Shown here: one piece after another, positions 43,157-52,586 of the stretch | Numbering within the stretch: position 1 is the stretch's first letter | How the letters are laid out: each line of letters opens with the position of its first letter | Source: NVTR01 sp965237505 | GTDB lineage: Bacteria > Pseudomonadota > Alphaproteobacteria > Rhodobacterales > Rhodobacteraceae | NCBI GenBank assembly: GCA_965237505.1 | Contig: CBDEFR010000005.1 | Coordinates: forward strand, 1-64,000 | DNA: 64,000 bases | Direction: 5' to 3' | Program-made: the position numbers and the translations under genes | The notes under the pieces: generated by a model | The model's database searches: none | Told to the model about the DNA's origin: nothing | The model's input: the letters and a program-made list of their open reading frames with translations, nothing else

Positions 43157-44341
43157 TACCAACGGCCCCCAGATTTGACTCAAGGGGATTCCCACGAGCG
43201 GCGTGATCTGATTCAGTGGCATCAAGGCAAGGGAGGCTTTGATGGCAGTAAGGATTACGCGAAAAGACAAGTCCGCAGGCGAGCTTCGCCAGGAAGCGGC
43301 GCGGTGCCGGGATGGGAAAGCGGCGCGACGGATGTTGGCCATTGCCCTGGTTCTGGATGGGGTTGACCGCAAGACGGCGGCAGAAAACTGCGGCATGGAT
43401 CGGCAGACGCTGCGGGATTGGGCCCACCGTTACAATGCGGAGGGCGTGTCGGGCCTGTTCAACCGTCGCCCGCCGGATCCACCCTGTCTGCTGAGCGCGG
43501 CACAGAAGGAGGAGTTGGCGGAAATGGTTCGGGACACAGAAGGAGGGGCGGGTCCCGACCCCGAAACCGATGGGGTTGTGCGCTGGCGGCGCATTGATCT
43601 GAAACGCAAGATCGAAGAGCGCTTCGGCGTCACCATGCATGAGCGAACTGTTGGCAAACAATTGGCAAGCCTGGGCTTTCGGCGTCTGTCGGTGCGCCCG
43701 CAGCATCCGAAATCCGACCCGGATGCACAGGAGGCTTTTAAAAAAACTTCGCCGCAGAGGTAGAAGCAGCCTTGCCGGAAACAGCCCGCAGCAAGCCCCT
43801 GGAGATATGGTTTCAGGATGAAGCGCGGGTTGGCCAGCAGGGTACGCTCACCCGTATCTGGGCCGAGCGTGGAACACGCCCCCGTGCCCCGCGCGACACC
43901 CGCTATATCTGGAGCTACATTTTCGGCGCCGTCTGCCCGGAACGGGCTGAAGCGGCCGCTCTGATCATGCCACATGCCGACACACAGGCCATGAGCGCGC
44001 ATCTCGCCGAGATCGCTAATCGACCTGAAAACCGTCGCATCGGGCGCACATGCCCTTCTCATTCTGGATGGCGCTGGCTGGCACGGTTCGGCAGAGCTGG
44101 AGGTAACCGACAACATCACCCTGCTCAAACTCCCGCCCTATTCCCCTGAACTCAACCCGATGGAAAATGTGTGGGCTTATCTGCGTGCCAACAAGCTCGC
44201 CATATCCGTCTTCGACAATTATGAGCAGATCGTCGACAGGTGTTGCGAAGCATGGAACTTCTTTGCAAACGACAAAACCGCAATCACGTCAATCACTACC
44301 AGACAATGGGCCAAAACGTTCAACGACTAGGGCCGTTGGTA
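43157..44341 (+). mobile_element. IS630-family insertion sequence, copy A3 (degraded)
   Basis: 1185 bp, that is the 1160 bp of A1/A2 plus two insertions of 15 and 10 bp, with TA at both borders and ends CCAACGGCCC / GGGCCGTTGG. It lies between DUF1801 and the M32 carboxypeptidase gene. Confidence 0.93.
43242..44330 (+). pseudogene. IS630 transposase, copy A3, disrupted by small insertions
   Basis: Frame 1 (43242-43763) is intact apart from a 15-bp in-frame insertion near 43531 (extra DTEGG), partly copied from the CACAGAAGGAGG just upstream. In frame 2 an extra TCGACCTGAA near 44020 (GCTAA then AACCG) shifts the frame after HLAEIA, destroying the second catalytic Asp region. The copy should be unable to make transposase. 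Confidence 0.88.
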
Positions 44342-44483
44342 TCATACCACCCTTGATATGGCGTCTTGAGAGGCAGAATCCAGCCTTAAGCGCCTCTCAG
44401 CAAATGGGCAAGTTCGCTGCCAACACACCGTCAATAACATGGCCGCCGGACCGGGCGCATGCGCGGTGCCACGGGGCAAGCAA

Positions 44484-46025
44484 CTACACTGCGTAAATAG
44501 CACCGAATTTCTGGTCCAGATAGTCCAGTAACGGCGCTTCGGTAGGTTCAAACCCGCAAGCCCGCGTCACCGTATCGCGCGGCTCATAGGGTAACGGCGC
44601 TTCGGTAGGTTCAAACCCGCAAGCCCGCGTCACCGTATCGCGCGGCTCATACAGGCCGCCGTGGCGTTGCAGATTGTCACGCAGCCAGCCGGTGGCCGCG
44701 CTGGTCGTACCGCGCGCAAGGTCGGCGTCCAGATCTGGAACTGCCGCGCGCAACGCCTGATACAGACAACCGGCGTAAACATTGCCAAGCGTATAAGTCG
44801 GGAAATAGCCAAATAGTCCGACCGCCCAGTGCACGTCCTGCAGACAGCCGTTTGACGGCTTGTCCACGGCCACGCCGAAGTCTGCTAAAAACCGCGAATT
44901 CCAGGCGTGCGGCAGATCGGCCACCGGCAGGTCGCCACAGAGCAGCGCCCGCTCCAGATCAAACCGCATCAGGATATGCAGGTTGTAATGCACCTCGTCG
45001 GCTTCGGTGCGGATGTAGCCGGGCTGAACCCGGTTCACCGTGGCATAGAACGCCTGCGCATCGGCCACGCCAAACTCACCAAAGACCTCGGTCATCCGGG
45101 CGAACAAATAGCTGCAAAACGCCGCGCTGCGTCCGATCTGGTTTTCGTAAATCCGGCTCTGGCTTTCATGCACACCCATCGAGGCGCCAGCCCCAAGCGG
45201 GGTCAGCAGATGCGCACCGTCAATGGCCTGTTCATAGGTTGCATGGCCGACCTCGTGGATGGTGGAATAAAAACAGTTGAACGGATCGCGCGCGCTGGTG
45301 CGGGTGGTGATACGCACGTCCTGCCCGGAGCCGGATGAGAACGGATGCACCGCCTTGTCGATGCGTCCGCGCGCAATGTCATAGCCAAAGGCGCGCGCCA
45401 GTTCGCGGCTGATCGCAAGTTGTGCGTCTTCAGCGAAGTCGCGATCCAGAGCGGCGGGGGTTTTGTTCGCACCCAGCACTCGCTCGCGCAAATTCACCAG
45501 ACGCGGGCGCAGGACGGCGAACATCGCCTCAAGCGCGGCACCGGTCATCCCCGGTTCATAGTCATCCAGCAGCGCGTCATACAAATCGCCACCGCCCGCC
45601 AGCGCCTGCGCCTCGCGCTGGCGCAGGCCGACGACCTGTGCAAGCGTCGGCGCGAAGGCGGCGAAATCTTCGCCCTCACGGGCCTTGGCCCAGATGCCTT
45701 GCGCCAGGCTGGTGACGCGGGCAATCTCGGACGCCAGATCAGCGGGCACTTTGGCGTTGCGCGCATAGCTGCGCGCGATGAGGCGCAGGTTGGCGCGGCC
45801 CACATCATCCAGCGCGCCGTGATCAATGCGCGCCAGCCAGTCAGCGATCCGCGGATCGGTGCGGCGGCTGTGCAGCACCCCTTCCATCGCGCCAATTTCT
45901 TCGCCGCGTTGCGCCGCCGCACCGGGTGGCATCATAGTTTCCTGGTCCCAGCCAAGCCGCCCCGCTACCTGCGCCAGCGCCTCGGTGTCACGCTGAAACC
46001 GCATCAGATCGTCATAAGCGCTCAT
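44484..46025 (-). CDS. M32 family carboxypeptidase (Taq type)
   Basis: A 513-residue metallocarboxypeptidase. The zinc motif HEVGH (in STIHEVGHATYEQ), the family's GVHESQSRIYEN and the second-sphere YNLHILMRFDLERALL are present. Normal members are about 490 residues; here 21 residues (YEPRDTVTRACGFEPTEAPL-P) near the C-terminus are present twice through a 63-bp tandem duplication, in frame. Start 46025 (MSAYDDLMRFQRDTEALAQV) overlaps the ctaA stop by ATGA, so it is coupled to ctaA. Confidence 0.92.
   Translation of the reverse strand: MSAYDDLMRFQRDTEALAQVAGRLGWDQETMMPPGAAAQRGEEIGAMEGVLHSRRTDPRIADWLARIDHGALDDVGRANLRLIARSYARNAKVPADLASEIARVTSLAQGIWAKAREGEDFAAFAPTLAQVVGLRQREAQALAGGGDLYDALLDDYEPGMTGAALEAMFAVLRPRLVNLRERVLGANKTPAALDRDFAEDAQLAISRELARAFGYDIARGRIDKAVHPFSSGSGQDVRITTRTSARDPFNCFYSTIHEVGHATYEQAIDGAHLLTPLGAGASMGVHESQSRIYENQIGRSAAFCSYLFARMTEVFGEFGVADAQAFYATVNRVQPGYIRTEADEVHYNLHILMRFDLERALLCGDLPVADLPHAWNSRFLADFGVAVDKPSNGCLQDVHWAVGLFGYFPTYTLGNVYAGCLYQALRAAVPDLDADLARGTTSAATGWLRDNLQRHGGLYEPRDTVTRACGFEPTEAPLPYEPRDTVTRACGFEPTEAPLLDYLDQKFGAIYAV
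44528..44653. repeat. 63-bp tandem duplication in the M32 carboxypeptidase gene
   Basis: Units 44528-44590 and 44591-44653 are identical over the first 61 bases and repeat exactly 21 codons. The lack of divergence shows recent origin. Confidence 0.95.
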
Positions 46026-47170
46026 CGCTGACCGTGCCGCACCGACTGAGCAAGCGGATATTGCGACAAAAATCGCGCCCGGATGATCAGGACCCAAAGC
46101 GCCACCGCGCCCAGTTGATGGATGATCGCAATCCCGGCCGGGGCCGCATACATCACCGTGGCAATGCCCAGCCCGATCTGTGCCACCAGCATCACCGCCA
46201 GCCAGTCAAAGGCGCGTTTGGTGGCGATATTGCCGCTGCTGCGCGAGCCCCGCCAGACCAACAGTCCGAAGACAAACAACGCATATCCCGACAGCCGGTG
46301 CATGAACTGCACCAGGCCAGCGTCTTCAAAGAAATTGCGCCAGACCGGGGTCAGATCAAACGCCCCTTCCGGGAAAAACCGCCCCGCCATCAGCGGCCAG
46401 TCGGTAAAGCTGCGCCCGGCGTCGATCCCGGCCACCAGCGCGCCGAGAAGGATTTGCAGAAACGCCAGTGCGATCAGCGCGTTGGCCAGGCTGACCAGCC
46501 GTGTGTCCTTGCTGCGGCGCGCTTGCATCAGCTCGGCCTGCTGGCGCGCCAGATGCAGCGCGAACCAGGCAATGAGCCCCAGAATCACGAAGGCAAGCCC
46601 GAGGTGAATGGCCAGCCGGTAGCTGGCCACGTCGGTGCGCGCGCCGCTGAGCCCCGAGGCCACCATCCACCAGCCAATGGCGCCTTGTGCGCCGCCAAGA
46701 GCCCCGATGCCGGCCAATCGTCCGGTCCAGCCTGCAGGTATGCGTTTGGCGGCCCAGAACCCGACAAAACCTGCGGCCCACACCAGACCGATGAAGCGCC
46801 CCAACTGCCGGTGCCCCCATTCCCACCAAAAGATAGCCTTGAATTCGGCCAGTGTCATGGTGGTGTTCTGCAACTGGTATTCCGGGAACGCCTGATATCG
46901 TTCAAACTCGGCCACCCAGGCCGCCGCATTCATCGGTGGCAAGGCTCCGCTGATCGGCTGCCACTGGGTGATCGAGAGGCCCGAGTCGGTGAGCCGCGTC
47001 AGCCCGCCAACGGCAATCATCAGCACCAGCAGCGCGAACAGCGCCACTAGCCACAAGCGCACCGACCGCCGGGCGCCGCCGCGCGCCCGATCAATCAGGC
47101 CGGGCTGCGGCTTGGCGGCGGCTTTTTCGCCGCCCTGGACGTCTTGGAAAATCGGACGTTTCTGGCTCAT
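46022..47170 (-). CDS. ctaA: Heme A synthase (COX15/CtaA)
   Basis: A 382-residue membrane enzyme converting heme O to heme A for cytochrome c oxidase. About eight transmembrane segments are visible, with histidines in WWEWGHRQLGRFIGL, YRLAIHLGLAF, LVQFMHRLSGYALF and AIIHQLGAVAL, the paired heme ligands of COX15. GGLTRLTDSGLSITQWQPISGALPP is the characteristic N-terminal segment. Upstream of and coupled to the M32 gene. Confidence 0.95.
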   Translation of the reverse strand: MSQKRPIFQDVQGGEKAAAKPQPGLIDRARGGARRSVRLWLVALFALLVLMIAVGGLTRLTDSGLSITQWQPISGALPPMNAAAWVAEFERYQAFPEYQLQNTTMTLAEFKAIFWWEWGHRQLGRFIGLVWAAGFVGFWAAKRIPAGWTGRLAGIGALGGAQGAIGWWMVASGLSGARTDVASYRLAIHLGLAFVILGLIAWFALHLARQQAELMQARRSKDTRLVSLANALIALAFLQILLGALVAGIDAGRSFTDWPLMAGRFFPEGAFDLTPVWRNFFEDAGLVQFMHRLSGYALFVFGLLVWRGSRSSGNIATKRAFDWLAVMLVAQIGLGIATVMYAAPAGIAIIHQLGAVALWVLIIRARFLSQYPLAQSVRHGQR

Positions 47171-47293
47171 GCGGGCACCCGGTTAAATCGGCGCTAAACT
47201 AGGTGGGCATTTGGGGTTCGGCAACCGCAAAGCGTGGTGCGTGTTGGCCCTGTGCGCATGAAGCGGTTAGGTACAGCGGCATGCTGGCTACAT

Positions 47294-48631
47294 CTAGCCC
47301 TGCGTCGGCCACACCTTGTGCTCGTCATCGATCACAAACACGTGGCGATGCCGACCACCGTGAGCGCGATGTTCGCGCAGATGCGCGTGATCCGGTGGCA
47401 GGTCCGGATGCTCATGCGCCAGCGCCCGGGTAGCATCGGCTGGCCAGACGAGCAGCCCCACCCCTGCCCCGGCCAGCGCCAGAACGCCAAGCATCACCAT
47501 CGCCACCTGCAGCCCAAACGCGCCACCGACCCAGCCTGCCACCGGATAGGTCAGCAGCCAGCAGGAATGCGAAAGCGCGAATTGTGCGGCAAAGACCGCC
47601 GGTCGGTCTTCGGCATGGGCTGAATGGCGCAGCAGGCGGCCGGAGGGGGTCAGAATCGCTGAATAAAACATCCCGCTCATCGCCCAGATGGTCAGGAATG
47701 CGGCCCACGGCAGCAGGCCGTTTGCCAAAAGGTAAATCGAATGCCCTAGCGTCAGCCCGGCCAGCAGGAACGCCGCGGCCAGCATCAGTGACCGGTCTGC
47801 GATGCGATCCAACAGCCGCGGCAAACTCAGCGCCGCCAGCATCGAGCCTCCACCAAATGCCGCCAGCGCGAATGCGACATGACCCTCGGCTCCGCCATAG
47901 CCGGCGCGCACCATGACCACCGTATTGACCAGCACAAAGGCACCGGCCGCGGCGGCCGTAAAGTTGAGCGCCAGCAGGCCGCGCAGCCGCGGGGTGGCCA
48001 GGTAAATGCGGGTGCCTCGGGTCAGGCGCTTGGCGAACGCGCGGGATTTTTTGCCTGGTTTGTGGGCCGGGATCGCGGTCAGCGCCACGATCGCGCCTGA
48101 GCCGACAAAGCCAATGACGGTGCCGCCGAACAGCCAGTGAAAGCCGATGACGGTCAGCAGAATTCCGGCCAGTGCCGGGCTGATCAGGTTTTCGATGTCA
48201 TAAGCCAGGCGCGACAGTGACAGGGCCTTGGTATAGTCCTTCTCATCGCTCAGAATGTCCGGGATCACCGCTTGAAAGGCCGGTGTGAAAGTTGCCGAGG
48301 CAGCCTGCAGAACGAAGATCAGCAGATAAATCTGCCAGACCGCATCGATGAACGGCAGCAACAGTGCCACGCCTGCCCGCACCAGGTCGGCACCGACCAG
48401 CACCGCCTTTCGCGGCAGATTTTCAGCGAGCGCATTGGCAATCGGGGCAAGGCCCACATAGGCAATCATCTTTATGGCAAATGCGGTGCCCAGCACCGCA
48501 CCCGCCTGCTCGCCCGCCAGATCGAAGGCCAGCAGGCCAAGCGCCACCGTCAACAACCCGGTTCCAAGAAGTGCAATCACCTGCGCCGAAAACAGGCGCG
48601 CATAGGCCGGGTGTTTCAGCACGTCAATCAT
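47294..48631 (-). CDS. MFS transporter with His-rich C-terminal tail
   Basis: A 445-residue major facilitator protein (MFS_3/NreB-like group) with about 12 hydrophobic helices; helix 1-2 region MIDVLKHPAYARLFSAQVIALLGTGLLTVALG. After the last helix a soluble tail is rich in His and acidic residues (HEHPDLPPDHAHLREHRAHG, then HRHVFVIDDEHKVWP), suggesting metal binding, as in some nickel/cobalt exporters. Metal export is an inference; no metal regulator is adjacent. Confidence 0.88.
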   Translation of the reverse strand: MIDVLKHPAYARLFSAQVIALLGTGLLTVALGLLAFDLAGEQAGAVLGTAFAIKMIAYVGLAPIANALAENLPRKAVLVGADLVRAGVALLLPFIDAVWQIYLLIFVLQAASATFTPAFQAVIPDILSDEKDYTKALSLSRLAYDIENLISPALAGILLTVIGFHWLFGGTVIGFVGSGAIVALTAIPAHKPGKKSRAFAKRLTRGTRIYLATPRLRGLLALNFTAAAAGAFVLVNTVVMVRAGYGGAEGHVAFALAAFGGGSMLAALSLPRLLDRIADRSLMLAAAFLLAGLTLGHSIYLLANGLLPWAAFLTIWAMSGMFYSAILTPSGRLLRHSAHAEDRPAVFAAQFALSHSCWLLTYPVAGWVGGAFGLQVAMVMLGVLALAGAGVGLLVWPADATRALAHEHPDLPPDHAHLREHRAHGGRHRHVFVIDDEHKVWPTQG

Positions 48632-48714
48632 GGAAGCAGAAATACATCGCTGCAGCGCAGGTGGAAAGGCGGCTCGGTCTGGCGTGCATTTTGGTCCTGC
48701 GTGTGAGTTTACGT

Positions 48715-49497
48715 TTAATCCCTTGGCCGCCCTTCCTCAAGAAAACTGTGATCGTGGATGACAACGCCGCTCGCCGAAATCGACACAACCGAATATGCCG
48801 GGTTTTCCTCGATAAATCGGCGACCGGCACTGTCAACGCGCAGCGCCACCTGGTGTGTCACCGCCCGCACCGTCGAAAACGCAATGCCGTGCCAGGACCC
48901 ATGACACTGCCGGTGGACGTGCCCCATGAACATGTGCCGGATATTATCGTAATACCCCAGAACCGGCGCCAAGCGATCGCCATCGACCATCTTCATACGA
49001 TCAAGCCACTCAATTCCAATATCAAACGGCGGGTGGTGCATGAACAAATACACGTCGTCACCGGCATCGCGGGCCGCGTCAAGGCGGGTTTTCAGCCAGC
49101 TGAGGCGGTTGTCGTCAAGGCGACCCTGGTGATGACCTTCGTGAACCGAATCAATGACAATGAACCGCCCGGCACCGGTGTGCAGTTCGTAGTGCAGGAA
49201 CCCATCTTCATGCCACGGCAGCTCAGGCATGACCGTTCGGGCTGGCGCGCGGAGATCGTGATTTCCCAGCAGCGGGTGCCAGGGCATAGGCAGCGCATCA
49301 AGCATGTCTTTGACATCCCGGTAGGCTTGAACCTCGGCGCGTCCGCACAGATCACCGGTCACCATGTAAAACGCCGAATCCGCGAAGTTGGCGGATATGC
49401 TGTTGACCGCTGCTTCAAGACGGGTGCGCGGGTCGATTCCGTGGATAGTTTGCGCGCCGGTCAGAAAATGGATGTCCGAGAGATGGATGAATTTCAT
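48715..49497 (-). CDS. Metallophosphoesterase (cyclic nucleotide/glycerophosphodiester phosphodiesterase-like)
   Basis: A 260-residue class III phosphodiesterase related to CpdA and GpdQ. All metal-binding blocks are visible: DIHF (SDIHFLTG), GD (VTGDLCGR), GNHD (LLGNHDLR), a lone H in FMHHPPFD and GHVHR (FMGHVHRQ). It likely hydrolyses phosphodiesters, substrate not set by sequence. The broken Fe-ADH lies 45 bases upstream on the same strand; the two may have formed an operon. Confidence 0.9.
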   Translation of the reverse strand: MKFIHLSDIHFLTGAQTIHGIDPRTRLEAAVNSISANFADSAFYMVTGDLCGRAEVQAYRDVKDMLDALPMPWHPLLGNHDLRAPARTVMPELPWHEDGFLHYELHTGAGRFIVIDSVHEGHHQGRLDDNRLSWLKTRLDAARDAGDDVYLFMHHPPFDIGIEWLDRMKMVDGDRLAPVLGYYDNIRHMFMGHVHRQCHGSWHGIAFSTVRAVTHQVALRVDSAGRRFIEENPAYSVVSISASGVVIHDHSFLEEGRPRD

Positions 49498-49542
49498 GAT
49501 GTTCAGTTCTCTTACTTTTTTAAGAAAGGTTTATTTAAGGTC

Positions 49543-50669
49543 CTAACTGACGCCAAGTGCGACTGCCGCCGCATGGAATTTTTCCCGGGTTCCGATGAAA
49601 TTCAAGCCCCTTTCACCATCAAGCGATGCATCGACAAGCGAATGCCACTCGGCCGGCGCTACGCCGTGATCCAACGGGTCGGACGACACACCGAGCGAGT
49701 CAAGAAAAGCGGCCAATCGCGCCGCTGCGTCGCGTAAATCTTTGCCGAAAATCTGCCGCAGCGAAGCGCCGCACAGTCCTGCGTCGTCCGCAACGCTCGC
49801 CAATATGATCGGCAGGGTGAACGAGCACGCGATGCCATGTGCTACGTTGTGCCGCAGGGTGATCGGGTACGAGATGGAATGCGCAATCGCGGTTTTGGTG
49901 TTGGAAAACGCCATGCGGACATCAGTGCGGCCCGCGCCATCCGGGTGCGCAGATCAAGTGATGCAAGGTCGTCCGCCAATTTTGGCAAAACGGAAAGGAT
50001 TTCTGACGCCGCACTCACCGCGCAGGCTGCCGAGACCGAATTTGCATTGACGTTCCAAAGGCTTTCCAGCGCATGCGACAGGGCATCAAGCCCGGTGGAA
50101 ATTGTCAACGCGCGTGATTTGCCAAGCATCAGCACCGGATCAACGAGCGCATAAGTAGGATAAAGCGCACTTCGCGCCAGCGAATATTTTTTCTGCGAAG
50201 CACTGTCCCACACGGTAACCCAGCAAGTCACCTCGCTGCCGGTTCCGGAGGTTGTCGGAACCGCGATAATCGGCGTCTTCGACAAGGTGTCGTCAGCGGT
50301 CTTGGATATCAGAAACGCCCTGACACGCTCAAAATCATCGCCGCAGGACGCCAGGACCTTGGCGGTGTCAATCACCGAGCCGCCGCCGATGGCGACAAAT
50401 ACGTCCGGTGACATCGATAGCGCGCCCAACCGCATTGCCTGTTCGCTCAGCAACGCAAAATCCGGGTTTGGTGCGACGTCTGTGATCGCCATCGCAGGTT
50501 TGCCGGCAACTGCCGCCAGCTTGTCGATCAACGCGGAAAAATAAGGTTCCCGGTAAGTCACTACACAGTATCGCCGACCGGCGATGACACTGTTCAAGCT
50601 GTCAAAACTGCCCGCGCCGAACTGTATTTTCACCGGATTATGATAGGTCCAACTGCTCACATTATTCAC
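49543..50669 (-). pseudogene. Iron-containing alcohol dehydrogenase, frameshifted
   Basis: The first part (from 50669, GTG, VNNVSSWTYHNPVKIQFGAG) has the NAD-binding FVAIGGGSVIDTAK, TTSGTGSEVT and metal-site STGLDALSHALES. The second part (49543-49914, another frame) has MAFSNTKTAIAHSISYPITL and NVAHGIACSFTLP with the remaining metal His. The frames join at about 49915: TCCGCATGG where TCCGGCATGG would keep the frame, fitting loss of one G. Close to phosphonoacetaldehyde- or hydroxyalkyl-reductase types, substrate uncertain. Either a pseudogene or a sequencing error. Confidence 0.8.
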
Positions 50670-50768
50670 CCCGTTTGCATTACGCCGGTGAATATTAGCT
50701 GCACAGAACAAAGAGTCATGCCAAATTCATTTTCCGCGCGCAAGTGTCCGGGTTTCCTCAGTGAAATC

Positions 50769-51512
50769 TCAGCCCCGGTCCTTCCAGCGCACCATCTGTC
50801 GCAGCATGCCGTGGAAGGTCTGCACGTCAACGCGCGTCAGCGCCAGGCGCGCCCACATGTTACGCAGGTTCAGTTTCATGCCGTCTGCCTTGGCGGCAGG
50901 GTAAAACATCCCGGCCTCGGCAAGGCGATCCTCGAAGTGATCACCAAGTTTTTGCACCTCCAGCTTGCTGGCCAGTTCGGTCTTGGCCATTGCCATGACT
51001 TCGGGCGCGATCCCGGCGCTGTTACGGTGCCATTCATAAGCAATCAGCAACACGCATTGCGCCAAGTTCAGGCTGCCAAACTCTGCATTGACCGGCACCG
51101 AAATGATCGCATCAGCCAGCGCCACATCTTCGTTTTCAAGCCCGGCGCGTTCCGGCCCAAACAGCACCGCCACTTTCTGCCCTGCCGCACACAGCGCGCG
51201 AGCGTGTTCCATTGCGCGCTCTGGCGTCATGACCGGTTTGCTCAGATCCCGGCTGCGCGCAGTTGTGGCGAAGACAAAGGTGCTGCTCGCCACTGCCAAA
51301 GCCGTGGTTTCAGTTACAACCGCGCCGTCCAGCAACCGCCCCGCGCCGCTGGCCATTGCCACGGCGCGCGGGTTTGGCCAGCCGTCACGCGGGTTGACGA
51401 CGAGCAGCCTGTCGAGTGCGAAATTGAGCATCGCGCGGGCCGCAGCGCCGATGTTTTCGCCCATTTGCGGGCGCACCAACACAAAGGCTGGCTGATCTGT
51501 GGCAAGGGGCAT
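50769..51512 (-). CDS. trmJ: RNA 2'-O-methyltransferase, TrmJ/SpoU family
   Basis: A 247-residue SPOUT methyltransferase. ATDQPAFVLVRPQMGENIGAAARAMLNF (residues about 4-31) is SpoU motif 1 with the catalytic-loop Asn/Arg region; VAVLFGPERAGLENEDVALADAIISVPVNAEFGSLNLAQCVLL holds motifs 2 and 3, including the trefoil-knot core. TrmJ methylates tRNA position 32. The C-terminal extension (RMARLALTRVDVQTFHGMLRQM type) is standard for the alphaproteobacterial form. Start 51512, as the frame upstream lacks similarity. Confidence 0.9.
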   Translation of the reverse strand: MPLATDQPAFVLVRPQMGENIGAAARAMLNFALDRLLVVNPRDGWPNPRAVAMASGAGRLLDGAVVTETTALAVASSTFVFATTARSRDLSKPVMTPERAMEHARALCAAGQKVAVLFGPERAGLENEDVALADAIISVPVNAEFGSLNLAQCVLLIAYEWHRNSAGIAPEVMAMAKTELASKLEVQKLGDHFEDRLAEAGMFYPAAKADGMKLNLRNMWARLALTRVDVQTFHGMLRQMVRWKDRG

Positions 51513-51578
51513 GTTGAACCTTTGGAAAACACCAGCGCGGTGATACGATTGGCAGGCATTCATGGCAAGGAGCAGGGC

Positions 51579-51907
51579 ATGGCGTATGACCAAGGCCTGG
51601 CGCAGGTGCTGCGCGACGATCTGGCCGGTGCGTCCGGCATCACCGAGAAAAAGATGTTTGGCGGCCTGTGCTTTATGCTCAACGGTAATATGGTGTGCGG
51701 CGTTCACGACAAGGGCGCGATGTTTCGGGTCGGCAAACAGCGCGAGGCCGAGGCGCGTGCGATAAAGGGGGCCGGGCCGATGAATTTCACCGGGCGGCCG
51801 ATGGGCGGGATGATCGATGTAACCGAAGAGGCGTTTGCCGACGATGGCGGCGCGGCCAGTGGCTGGCCCTGTCACTGACCAACGCCCGCAGCCTTCCGGC
51901 AAAGTAG
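51579..51907 (+). pseudogene. TfoX/Sxy-type protein, C-terminally frameshifted
   Basis: MAYDQGLAQVLRDDLAGASGITEKKMFGGLCFMLNGNMVCGVHDKGAMFRVG is the TfoX N-terminal domain, a family linked to competence regulation in gammaproteobacteria but of unknown role here. After EEAFADDGG the conserved end continues in another frame as RGQWLALSLTNARSLPAK with stop at 51905-51907, while the first frame stops early at 51878. A one- or two-base indel at the GGCGGCGCGG tract explains this. Only a few residues are changed, so the product may retain some function. Confidence 0.7.
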
Positions 51908-51962
51908 CCAAGCCGGTTTTTCCCGGCTATAGCGGCGAATAATCCGTCATGAGAGCCGCGAA

Positions 51963-52586
51963 ATGGCCGAAACCGCGCGACCGCAAATATATCTGATCAC
52001 CCCGCCTGAATTGGACCTGTCCAGCTTTGCTCCGTTGTTGACAAAGCTTCTGGACCAGACCGATGTTGCGTGTGTCCGGCTGGCGCTGTCCAGCCGCGAC
52101 GAAGACCGCTTTTCGCGCGTTGCCGATGCGCTGCGCGCAATCACCGAAGCGCGCGATGTCGCGCTGGTAGTAGAGGCGCATGTGATGATGGTGAAGCGAC
52201 TGGGGCTGGACGGCGTGCATCTGATCGATGGTGCCAGATCGGTTCGAAAATCCCGCAAGGACTTGGGCCGCGATGCCATTGTCGGCGCGTTTTGCGCAAG
52301 CTCGCGCCATGACGCCATGAACGCCGCCGAGGCCGGGGCCGATTACGTCAGTTTCGGGCCGGTCGCGGCGTCCGGCCTGGGTGACGGCGCGGTGGCTGAA
52401 CCTTAGCTGTTTTCCTGGTGGTCGGAAATGATCGAAGTTCCGGTGGTGGCGGAAGGCGGACTGAATGAAGAGGTGCTTAGAGGTCTTTCCGATAAAACCG
52501 ATTTCATTGCATTTGGCTCGGAAATATGGGGCGCTGATGATCCGGCGGCGCAGCTTGCCCGTTTCATCGAATTCATAACGTCATAA
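51963..52586 (+). pseudogene. Thiamine-phosphate synthase (ThiE)-like protein with in-frame amber codon
   Basis: A ThiE/TenI-type TIM-barrel protein: YLITPPELDLSSFAPLLTKLL at the start, VDGVHL-like LGLDGVHLIDGARSVRKSRK, IVGAFCASSRHDAMNAAEAGADYVSFGPV. Codon 148 (52404-52406) is TAG; the frame then continues with LFSWWSEMIEVPVVAEGGLNEEVLR to a TAA at 52584-52586, which is the expected C-terminal barrel. GAG to TAG would be a single change. Without readthrough the last quarter of the barrel, including the phosphate site, is lost. Its end overlaps that of convergent olsA. Confidence 0.82.

Noticed and set aside
52404..52406. TAG in the ThiE-like gene as a pyrrolysine codon
   Set aside because: No pylT or pylS genes are visible, ThiE proteins are not pyrrolysine proteins, and the MttB-family genes here lack in-frame TAG.
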